Assembly: GCA_963807735.1 (NCBI GenBank)
Contig: CAWEDI010000030.1
Coordinates: 45,949-109,948, forward strand
Origin: Roseiarcus sp963807735
Lineage (GTDB): Bacteria > Pseudomonadota > Alphaproteobacteria > Rhizobiales > Beijerinckiaceae
DNA: 64,000 bases
Reading direction: 5' to 3'
Shown here: positions 16,663 to 23,840 of the stretch, one piece after another
Layout: each line of letters starts with the position of its first letter
Position numbering within the stretch: the first letter of the stretch is position 1
Program-made: the position numbers and the translations under genes
Notes under the pieces: model-generated
The model's database searches: none
Told to the model about the DNA's origin: nothing
What the model saw: the letters and a program-made list of their open reading frames with translations, nothing else

Positions 16663-17493
16663 ATGTCTGCTTTCGACCTGACGTCGGTCGCGTGCGTGAA
16701 GGCGTGGCTCGGGCTGCCCAGTCCGCCGACGCCGAGCGACACGACGCTCGCTGGCGCTCGTCACCGCGGCGAGCCGCGCGATCTACGCGATCGCTGAGCC
16801 GGCCGTCGCTGCTGCCGCAGACCTACAACGAGACGATCGACCTCGAAAGCGACCGCGTGTTCCTTGCGAATTGGCCGGTGTTGGCGGTGAGCTCGGTCGT
16901 TCTCGACGGGCTCGTTATTCCGCCCGCCGTCCCGACCAGCTCGGCGCCGCAAGCTCGGGTATTTGCTGCAGCCCGGCGACGTCGCGCCGCCAGGCCGGCC
17001 GCAGGCGCTCGACTTGTTTGGCCGGCGCTATCATCGCGCGTCGGCAAAGCCTGGTTGTCGCCTATCAGGCGGGCTACGCCGTCGAGGGCGAACGTGGACA
17101 ATCCCGTCGACGACGCCGTATCCTGCTCACGGCGCGCGGCGCCATTCGGCGCCTGGGCGAGCGACCTCGGCGTGATTTACGCCAGCTCGGGCATGGCGTT
17201 GCAGCCGGTCAGCGGCGCGCCGAGCGTCGGGCAATATTCCGTCTGCGCCGGCGTTTATCGTTTCAACGCCGCCGACGCCGGCGCGGCGCTGTCGCTATCC
17301 TACGGCTTCGTGCCGCAGGATCTCGCGCAGGCCGCGACCACGAACTCGCCGCCGAACGCTTTCGCGCCGCCGAGCACATCGGCGTGCGCTCGAAATCGCT
17401 CGGCGGCCAGGAGACGATCGCCTACGATCTCTCGGGCGATGTCCGCGTCGGTGCTGGCGCTGGTTGCGGCCTTACAGGCGGGCGGGGTTCTGA
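16663..17493 (+). pseudogene. Phage head-tail connector (gp6-like), multiply frameshifted
   Basis: ATG at 16663 has GGAG upstream and gives MSAFDLTSVACVKAWLGLPSPPTPSDTTLA, the classic start of head-tail connector proteins. The homology then moves between all three frames: ALVTAASRAIYA, LSRPSLLPQTYNETIDLESDRVFL, KLGYLLQPGD, VVAYQAGYAVEGE, GVIYASSGMALQPV, AAERFRAAEHIGVRSKSLGG and finally LRPYRRAGF ending at TGA 17491-17493. The stop overlaps the next ATG (TGATG), as expected for the intact operon. I count at least six one-base shifts in 830 bases, the densest damage in the window. Family call is good from the start, end and position. Confidence 0.65.
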
Positions 17494-17979
17494 TGTTCGC
17501 CGCGCTCGACGGCGCCGAGGCGCTCGACGATCAACTCGCCGCTTTGCCCGGCGACATTCAGGCGCGGCTCGAGGCGAAGGTGCGCGACCTCGCGGAAACG
17601 CTGGCGGCCAAGGTGCGCGACGAAAAGCTGTCGGGGCAGTCGCTTCAAACGAGATCGGGAGCGCTCAAGGCGTCGATCGCGGCGGAGATAGCTCAACGAC
17701 GGCGGCGCCCTTGTCGCGACGGTCGGATCCTTTGGCGACGTCAAATACGCCGCCATCCAGGAATATGGCGGTCGCACCTCGGCGCACGAGATCTTGCCGG
17801 ACAAGGCGCAGGCGTTGGCGTTCCTCGTCGGCGGGGCCGTTCGCTTCGCCCGCCGCGTCGAACATCCCGGCTCCACCATTCCCGCCCACGCTTATCTAAG
17901 CTCAAGCCTCGAGGAATCGCGCGATGAAATCGTCGCCGAACTCGCAGGCGTGGCCTCAGAGGCTTGGGAGAACCGATGA
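17493..17979 (+). pseudogene. HK97 gp10-type tail completion protein, one frameshift
   Basis: Begins MFAALDGAEALDDQLAALPG, continues to TRSGALKASIAAEIA, then shifts by one base near 17690 to NDGGALVATVGSFGDVKYAAIQEYGG and HPGSTIPAHAYLSSSLEESR. RSGALKxSI...KYAxIQEYGG...PAxxYLSSSLEE is the HK97 gp10/neck-stopper signature. About 160 aa when repaired. Starts on the connector stop and overlaps the next gene by four bases (ATGA), so it was part of a tight operon. Confidence 0.75.
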
Positions 17980-18411
17980 GCCGAGAAGCCGCCTTCTCCA
18001 AGCTATTCACGAGAGTATCGCGCCGCCTACGGCTGGGGCTTGGCGTCGCGGCGGATCAAGTTGTGGAGCGACGTGCCGGCGAGCCTGCGCCCGGCTGTGT
18101 TTCAATTGGAGTCCGGCCCCGAGATCTATCAATGGAGCTCACTGGCGACGCCTCGCCGCACCTTCGAGGCCAAGCTATTCCTCTATTTCGACGCGCGCGA
18201 TCCCTCGCGCCCCGGCGCCTGCGCGATCAACGAGGCGCTCGACGCGCTCGACGCGGCGCTGGCCCCTGGCGGGCCAGATAGCGCGAAGGGACGGCAGACG
18301 CTCGGCGGCGCCGTCTATGATTGCAAGATCGTCGGCGTTCCCGTGCGCGACACCGGCGATCTCGACGGCGACGGCCTTGCGGTCGTGAGCGTGCGTCTGG
18401 TGGCGCCATAG
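17976..18411 (+). pseudogene. DUF3168 tail terminator protein, one frameshift
   Basis: MSREAAFSKLF is followed, after a shift near 18012, by YRAAYGWGLASRRIKLWSDVP and PAVFQLESGPEIYQWSSLA; the remainder (FEAKLFLYFDARDPSRPGACAINEALDALDAAL ... GDLDGDGLAVVSVRLVAP) is the DUF3168 family that caps the tail tube next to the head. About 145 aa repaired. Normally the next gene is the tail tube; here the portal and its toxin cassette intervene. Confidence 0.75.
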
Positions 18412-18460
18412 ACGTTGCCTGAACGCCGCCTCTCGGCGCGCTTCTTTAAAGGACATCCTC

Positions 18461-20298
18461 ATGCCTTCAGGCGGCGTCGAAACGCCGATCCCCGCCAGCG
18501 TGTTCGCGCGCCTGGCGGCCGCGTCGCGGTTCGTGATCTCGGGCGTCGGCCCGGAAAGCTGGTTCGGGCCGCAGCAACCGCTTGCGCCTCAGGCGCCGGC
18601 GGAGGTGAAGGGCCGGCAGTGGGATTATCCCTTCGGCGTCAACCTCAACTATGTGCCGCGCTCCGACAGCGCGATGTCGTTCAACGAACTGCGCGCGCTC
18701 GCCGACGCGCTGCCGTTGTTGCGCGCCGTGATCGAGACGCGCAAGGATCAGATCGCGGCGCTCCATTGGGCGATCCGGCCGCGCGATCCCCGCGCCGCGG
18801 CGGCGACGGCCGACGCGCTGCGCCGCGGCGCGCGAGTTTCTCGCCATGCCCGACCGCCGCCACGATTTCGCGACCTGGCTGCGCATCGTGATCGAGGACA
18901 TGCTGGTCATCGATGCGGCCTGCCTCTATCCGCGCTACGCCCGCGGCGGCGCGCTCTATTCGCTCGACGTGATCGACGGCGCCACGATCAAGCCGCTGAT
19001 CGGCGAGGACGGCCGCTCGCCGTCGCCGCCCGACCCCGCCTATCAGCAGGTGTTGCACGGCGTGCCGGCCGCCGATTTCGCGACCGACGAACTGCTCTAT
19101 CTGCCGCGCAATGTGCGCTCGCATCGGCTCTACGGCCTCTGCCCGGTCGAGCAGATCGCGCTGACCATCAACATCGCGCTGCGGCGCGAGCAAGCGACGC
19201 TCGACTATTACAACACTGGCTCGATCCCGGATTCCTTCGCCACCCTGCCGAAGGATTGGACGGTCGATCAGATAAGACAGTTTCAGGATTATTTCGACGC
19301 GCTGATGAGCGGCAATCTGGCGCGCCGCCGCATGGTGAAGTTCATGCCGGCGGATTTCAAGCTGACCGAGACGCGCCAGCCGCCGCTGAAGGATCAGTAT
19401 GACGAATGGCTTGCGCGGGTGATCTGCTACGCGTTTTCCGTGCCGGCGTCGGCGTTCGTGAGCCAAGTCAATCGCGCGACGTCGGAGACGCTGCGCACGC
19501 AAGCGGCGCAGGAGGGGCTCGTGCCGCTGAAGGCGTGGGTGAAGATGGCGCTCGATCGGGTGGTTCAGGTTTGTTTGAAGGCAGCCCGATCTCGAATTCG
19601 CCTGGGTCGGCGACGACGCTGTCGATCCGTTGCAGCAGGCGCAGACGATCGCGATCCTGGTCAACGCCGGCGTGAAGACGCGCGACGAGGCGCGCGTAGA
19701 GTTGGGGCTAACTGAGCCGCCGGGGATTGCGAAGTTCAATCCGTATCACGACGAGCTGGGGCGGTTCACAACCGCGGGCGATGCGGGGGCGCCCCGGGCG
19801 GACAATCAGGTCGCGGAGAATGAACACGGCCCCACGATGACGGATGCGGGAGGAGGAGTTGCTCGCGAACGGGTGGCCATCGGTACGCCGATGATTGAAG
19901 AGCCGCCACCGGAACTTGCGCCCAAAGCGCCGACAGTCGGTCCGCCCAAGACAGACACGACGGACCCGAATGCACCCGCAACTGAACCGAATCAAGAACC
20001 CCAAACAGCGTCCCCTTCGCCTTCTTCCTGGTCAAACCCAGCTACGCTCGCCGATCATTTTGCGAGACATGGCGCCGACTTTGGCGCAAGCGACGCCTCG
20101 GACTACGCCGAAAAGGCGCATGAATTCTATTTGCGCTCTACGACTTCGGGATATTTGCGCAAGGTGGACAGCGATGGAACCATTCGCATATACGATCCGG
20201 TTACCAACACCTTTGGCGCGTACGACTCCGATGGCGCCACGCGCACTTTCTTTAAGCCGTCGAGTAGCACCTACTGGAGCAGACAGCCAGGTAAATAA
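18461..20298 (+). pseudogene. Phage portal protein with C-terminal toxin-like domain, two frameshifts
   Basis: The portal is the dodecameric DNA gate of the capsid. The frame starts MPSGGVETPIPASVFARLAAASRF, covers SFNELRALADALPLLRAVIETRKDQIAAL, shifts near 18820-18835 into REFLAMPDRRHDFATWLRIVIEDMLVIDAACLYP, continues through LYLPRNVRSHRLYGLCPVEQIALTI and PASAFVSQVNRATSETLRTQAAQEGL, then shifts near 19577-19585 into DLEFAWVGDDAVDPLQQAQTIAILVNAGVKTRDEAR. Each shift is one extra base. After the portal fold comes FNPYHDELGRFTTAG and a toxin-like domain (separate entry). Portal genes normally lie between terL and protease; this one is between tail terminator and tail tube. ATG 18461 has AAAGGA upstream. 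An internal ATG at 19630 opens the intact 3' part. Confidence 0.8.
19735..20298 (+). other. Linker and putative BECR-fold nuclease toxin domain at portal C-terminus
   Basis: FNPYHDELGRFTTAG (from 19735) is a short motif that often joins phage head proteins to variable C-terminal effector domains. A proline/threonine-rich spacer follows, then from about 20040 a compact domain: LADHFARHGADFGASDASDY, AHEFYL, GTIRIYDPVTNTFGAYDSDG and TRTFFKPSSSTYW. The HF..HG..FG..A..Y...A..F opening and the YDP.TN.FG...DG..RTFFKP ending match C-terminal domains of polymorphic and contact-dependent toxins, most like BECR (Barnase-EndoU-colicin-RelE) ribonucleases. The DNA is visibly less GC-rich than the portal. 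Activity and exact family are inferred. Confidence 0.6.
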
Positions 20299-20310
20299 TG
20301 GAGAGTTCCA

Positions 20311-20580
20311 ATGGCGGAAAGGCAGTCTTTTCGATGTCCGGTGTGCGGATTTGTTGGTTTGCATGACCCTCCGAGATCCGCATCGGGTGGAGGATCCTAC
20401 GAGTTCTGCCCCAGCTGCGATTTTGAATTCGGCGTAACAGACGGTGATCTTGGTTTTTCTGACGAAGACTGGCGCCAAGAATGGATTGGAGACGGTATGC
20501 CCTGGCGCTCGGGGAGTCACCCGAAGCCGGTGGACTGGAATCCGGCCAATCAACTGCGCAATCTGCTGGGAAGGCGCTGA
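20311..20580 (+). CDS. Zinc-ribbon protein, putative immunity to the portal-linked toxin
   Basis: 89 aa, starting 12 bases after the toxin with GGAGAG upstream. Two CxxC knuckles (CPVC residues 9-12, CPSC 33-36) would bind one zinc, followed by an acidic stretch and DEDWRQEWIGDGMPW, HPKPVDWNPANQLRNLL. Small CPxCG...CPxC(D/G)FxFG proteins of this kind occur widely next to polymorphic toxins and are taken as immunity proteins; none of this is proved here. Lower GC and different codon use than the flanking portal DNA suggest the pair was acquired together. The gene is intact. Confidence 0.6.
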   Translation: MAERQSFRCPVCGFVGLHDPPRSASGGGSYEFCPSCDFEFGVTDGDLGFSDEDWRQEWIGDGMPWRSGSHPKPVDWNPANQLRNLLGRR

Positions 20581-20610
20581 CCAAAGTACGGATGGCAATT
20601 GCAAGCGAGC

Positions 20611-20630
20611 GGCTCCCGAAATTGGGAGCC
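20611..20630 (+). other. Hairpin after the putative immunity gene
   Basis: GGCTCCC-GAAATT-GGGAGCC is a perfect 7-bp stem with a 6-base loop, 30 bases after the immunity stop and 38 bases before the portal duplication. No U-tract follows. It may end the toxin-immunity transcript or stabilise its 3' end. Confidence 0.45.
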
Positions 20631-20668
20631 ACAGAGTCGACCGGTCTTTGGCCACACATGAGGGGTCC

Positions 20669-21142
20669 GGCGCGCTCTATTTGCGCGACGTGATCGACGG
20701 CGCCGCGATCAAGCCGCTGATCGCCGAGGACGGTCGCTCGCCTGTGCCGCCCGATCCGGCTTATCAGCCGGTGCTGCACGGCGAGCCAGCGGTCGGTTTC
20801 GCGACCGACGAGTTGCTCTATCTGCCGCGCAACGTGCGCTCGCACCGGCTCTATGGCCTCTCGCCGGTCAAACAGATTGCACTGACCATCAACATCGCGC
20901 TGCGGCGCAGCAGGCGACGCTCGACTACTACAACTCCGGCTCGATCCCGGATCCTTTCGCCACCCTGCCGAAGGATTGGACGGTCGATCAGATCCGGCAG
21001 TTCCACGTTTCGACGCGCTGATGAGCGGCAACCTGGCGCGCCGCCGCATGGTCAAGTTCGTGCCGGCGGATTTCAAGCTGATCGAGACACGCCAACCGCC
21101 ACTGAAAGACTAATGCGACGAATGATCGGCTGGCGTGACCTG
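20669..21142 (+). pseudogene. Decayed second copy of the central portal region
   Basis: Bases 20669-21142 match 18948-19426 of the portal gene closely over their whole length (shared stretches include ALYxxDVIDGA, LYLPRNVRSHRLYGL, TLPKDWTVDQIRQF and LARRRMVKF). Relative to the portal the copy has lost one base in the cggcgcgagc segment and four bases in the ttcaggattat segment, and has gained an in-frame TAA near 21112. It has no portal N-terminus, no linker and no toxin, so it cannot be functional. It looks like the scar of a recombination that brought in the toxin-immunity segment, or a remnant portal from a related phage. Confidence 0.85.
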
Positions 21143-21264
21143 CCACGCGCCGCGTCATCGCTGTTGAATCCCCGTCGCGCATCGCGCCAGCAGTTCGAAT
21201 CGGTCCCCCCTCACCTCTTTCCGCCACCTGCGGCGGCGCCGCTACAATCAACCCGGAGATCTCC

Positions 21265-22002
21265 ATGTATGTGTTCGGCTCCGGCGTGCTGATCGGCACG
21301 CCGTCTGGCGGTTCGCCAATCAACTTCGGCCTTGCTCAGGAGGTGACGCTTAACATCGCGACGACGACGAAGCCGCTGTTTGGCCAGAACAACTTTCCCG
21401 TCGCGATCGGCAGCGGCACGCGTAAAATGAGCGGCAAGGCAAAACTCGCCCGCATCTCCGGCCAAGCGCTCGGCAACTTGTTCTTCGGCGTCAACCCGGG
21501 CGCCGGCGGCGTGCAGACCCAGTTTGGCGAAATCACTTCAGTGCCCGCGGTTTCGCCGTTCACCTACTCCACGACGTTCCACTCGATGTTCGTCGCCGAC
21601 CAGGGCGTCGTCTACGCCGCCACGGGCTTGCCGCTCAAGGCGGTCGCCTCATCTCCGGCGGTCGGTCAATATTCGGTCGCCGCGGGAGTCTATACGTTCA
21701 GCTCGGCCGACGCGGGCGCCGCGGTGCTTGTCTCCTACACGTACACCGTCTCGGGAACCGGGGAGAACATCGTCGTCGACCTCGCAGCCGATCGGCGCCG
21801 TCGATCACGTTCTCCGCCAATCTGTTCGCCGCCGACCCGACAACGGGAAAACAGTTCTCGCTGTTTCTCTACAATTGCGTGGCGGAGAAACTCGCGCTTC
21901 GGCACCAAGCTCGAGGATTTCGTCATGCCCGAGCTCGATTTCCAATGCTTCGCCAATGCGGCCGGCCAGGTCTGCCAGATCAACTTCGGAGACGCGGCGT
22001 GA
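21265..22002 (+). pseudogene. Phage tail tube protein, locally out of frame
   Basis: Begins MYVFGSGVLIGTPSGGSPINFGLAQEVTLN with GGAGA upstream, and ends KLEDFVMPELDFQCFANAAGQVCQINFGDAA. This is a siphophage tail tube subunit, equivalent to GTA gp9. Between about 21795 and 21897 the coding sense is in a different frame (SITFSANLFAADPTTGKQFSLFLYNCVAEKLAL), so there are two compensating single-base shifts and the annotated frame reads nonsense for about 30 codons while remaining open. The middle (21598-21750) contains the beta segment GVVYAATGLPL...GQYSVAAGVYTFSSADAGAAVLVSY that recurs in two other phage proteins here. It overlaps the chaperone gene by four bases. Confidence 0.75.
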
Positions 22003-22355
22003 CCGACGAGACTTTCGTCGTTGAACTGGCGGGCCGCCGATGGGCGCTGCCGCACCTGCCATTTCGCGTCATCAAGTCGATCCAGCCCGCGTTGTTCAAA
22101 GTCTATGCGGATGCGGCCAAACTCGGCGACGCCGCGTTGACCGAAGCGCAAATCGACAATCTAGCCTTTGCGGCCTGGCGGGCGATCTCGCAGGTTGAAC
22201 CTGCCCTCGCCTTCGACGACTTTCTCGCGCTGCCGTTCTCGGTCGCGGATCTGCTCGCCACTCTCCCCGCAGTCGCCCACGCGGCTGGGCTTCGCAGCCA
22301 AACGGCGACGGCGGAGGCGTCGCCAGATCCGGGAAAATCGAGTTCGACGTCCTGA
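21999..22355 (+). CDS. Tail assembly chaperone, short form
   Basis: 118 aa with a GTG start overlapping the tail tube stop (GTGA). VTDETFVVELAGRRWALPHLPFRVIKSIQPALFKVY is the start of tail assembly chaperones that coat the tape measure before tube polymerisation (lambda gpG role, GTA gp10 position). Reading stops at 22355 shortly after a GGGAAAA slippery site, giving the short product; a -1 shift at that site gives a longer fusion (next entries). Confidence 0.75.
   Translation: MTDETFVVELAGRRWALPHLPFRVIKSIQPALFKVYADAAKLGDAALTEAQIDNLAFAAWRAISQVEPALAFDDFLALPFSVADLLATLPAVAHAAGLRSQTATAEASPDPGKSSSTS
22331..22337 (+). promoter_or_regulatory. Programmed -1 ribosomal frameshift site GGGAAAA
   Basis: The heptamer is in the correct phase (G GGA AAA): zero-frame codons are GGA at 22332 and AAA at 22335. 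A -1 slip makes the next codon ATC at 22337, which opens directly into 75 codons ending at 22564. Lambda uses GGGAAAG at the same place between gpG and gpGT. The zero frame stops six codons later at 22353-22355. Confidence 0.75.
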
Positions 22356-22564
22356 TCGCCGAGGTCGTCGCGGCGACGGGTTGGACCTGGGATCAGGCGC
22401 TCGACGGGTTGACGGTTCCCCGGTTCCTGGCGTTGCGCGCGGAATGGCGCCGCCACCCTCCCGCGCATTGGTTGCTCGCCGCGGCGCTGCGCTACAAAGA
22501 GCAAGGAACGACGGTCTCGCCGCGCCAGCCGTCGGTCGCCGAATTGCAGACCGCCCTCTTTTGA
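22337..22564 (+). CDS. Tail assembly chaperone, frameshift extension (T-like part)
   Basis: Seventy-five codons in the -1 frame: IEFDVLIAEVVAATGWTWDQ, LTVPRFLALRAEWRRHPPAHWLLAAALRYKEQG, VAELQTALF and stop. There is no good start codon or ribosome site of its own, so it is expected only as the C-terminus of a 188-aa fusion made by frameshifting at 22331-22337. The W.W..AL..LTVPRF..L..EW..HPP motif is common downstream of tail chaperones in alphaproteobacterial phages and GTAs. The fusion would recruit tail tube subunits to the tape measure. Confidence 0.7.
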   Translation: MEFDVLIAEVVAATGWTWDQALDGLTVPRFLALRAEWRRHPPAHWLLAAALRYKEQGTTVSPRQPSVAELQTALF

Positions 22565-22598
22565 CATCCCGCCCCTGCGACGCTTATCTGGAGCCAAA

Positions 22599-23837
22599 AT
22601 GACCGACGCCAACGTCGCCGTCACTTTCAGCGCCTCGACCAGCGACTTTGAAGCCGGTATAAATTCGGCGCGCGAGGCGCTGGCGAGCCTTGCCGCGCCG
22701 ATCGCTGACATCAACGGCAAATATGCGGCGCTCGGCGATGCGCTCGCGCAATCCCACGCGCGGGCGCTGCAAGCGATGCAAAGCGGCGACAGCGCGGCCT
22801 TCGCCGATTCGCTTCGCGCCGCGCAAGAGGCGATTTCCGGTCAAATCAAGGCCGAGCAGGACGGGCTGAGAGACAAGCTCGCCGCCTACGCCGACGACGC
22901 GCGCAACTTCCGTCTGAGCGAGCAGGAGAAGATAGAGGCGTCGCGCGACGCGATCGAGCAGAGCTACGCTGCCGAACTTGATTTCGCCAATCGCAAGAGG
23001 GATCTCGTCGAGAGTTCACTGGCGCAGCGACAGCGCATCGACAACCAAATCGAGCAGCTTGAACGGGACGAGCAGCGCCGGCTGACGCAACTCACCCAGG
23101 AGAGCCTCGATCAACAGACCCGCGCTTATCTTCAATTCGGCGAGGCCGTTTCGGGCGCGTTCAACTCGCAATTGCGCGGTTTGCTGACCGGCACCGAGTC
23201 CTGGCGCGACGCATTCAAGAACATCCTCGCCCAATTGCTGATCGATTTCATCGAGTGGAGCGAGCGAACGGTTGTGCAATGGCTTGCGGGCGAGACCGCC
23301 AAGACGGTCGCCACCGCGAGCGGCGTCGCCTCGCGAACGACACTCGAACAAGCCGGCGCCTCCGCCTCGCTCGCCGCTCAGGGCGCGACGATCGTCCGGT
23401 CCATCTTGAGTTCGTCGGCCGAAGCTTTCGCCGGCGTATTCGGTTTCTTGGCGCCGATCCTGGGCCCGTTTGCGGCGGGCCCCGCGGCCGCGGCTCAGGC
23501 CACGGTCGCGAGCGCCGCCGGGGCCGTCGCCTCCGCCGACATCGGCATGTGGAGCGTCCCCGCCGATATGCTGACGCTCGTGCATCACAACGAACTTATC
23601 ATGCCTTCGACGGAAGCGGGTGCGTTTCGCGATCTGCTTTCCGGCACGCCGCGCGCCGGCGGCGCTGGCGCGGCCAATGTCTCGATACAGCCGACCACGC
23701 ATTTCCACGTCAACGCCCTCAACGGCGGCTCCGTTTCGCAATGGATGCGATCCAATTCCAAGGAGATGTTGCGCGCGATCGATCAGGCCGTCCGTCACGG
23801 CGCGCATCTCGGGCTCACCCGTTTGGCCGCGCTGTGA
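22599..23837 (+). CDS. Short tape measure protein
   Basis: 412 aa. The N-terminus is helical (FSASTSDFEAGINSAREALASLAAPI), followed by a long charged coiled coil (LVESSLAQRQRIDNQIEQLERDEQRRLTQL split by short gaps) and an Ala/Gly-rich hydrophobic stretch near residues 245-310 (SSAEAFAGVFGFLAPILGPF), the usual plan for a tape measure that sets tail length. It is short: at roughly 1.5 angstrom per residue the tail would be about 60 nm, closer to gene transfer agent tails than to lambda. Intact, with TGGAG upstream, and followed by the hub gene after three bases. Confidence 0.75.
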   Translation: MTDANVAVTFSASTSDFEAGINSAREALASLAAPIADINGKYAALGDALAQSHARALQAMQSGDSAAFADSLRAAQEAISGQIKAEQDGLRDKLAAYADDARNFRLSEQEKIEASRDAIEQSYAAELDFANRKRDLVESSLAQRQRIDNQIEQLERDEQRRLTQLTQESLDQQTRAYLQFGEAVSGAFNSQLRGLLTGTESWRDAFKNILAQLLIDFIEWSERTVVQWLAGETAKTVATASGVASRTTLEQAGASASLAAQGATIVRSILSSSAEAFAGVFGFLAPILGPFAAGPAAAAQATVASAAGAVASADIGMWSVPADMLTLVHHNELIMPSTEAGAFRDLLSGTPRAGGAGAANVSIQPTTHFHVNALNGGSVSQWMRSNSKEMLRAIDQAVRHGAHLGLTRLAAL

Positions 23838-23840
23838 CGC

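Noticed and set aside
18800..19600. Frame changes in the portal as programmed frameshifts
   Set aside because: No slippery heptamer in the right phase; each is repaired by removing one base and a portal is not expected to need a frameshift.
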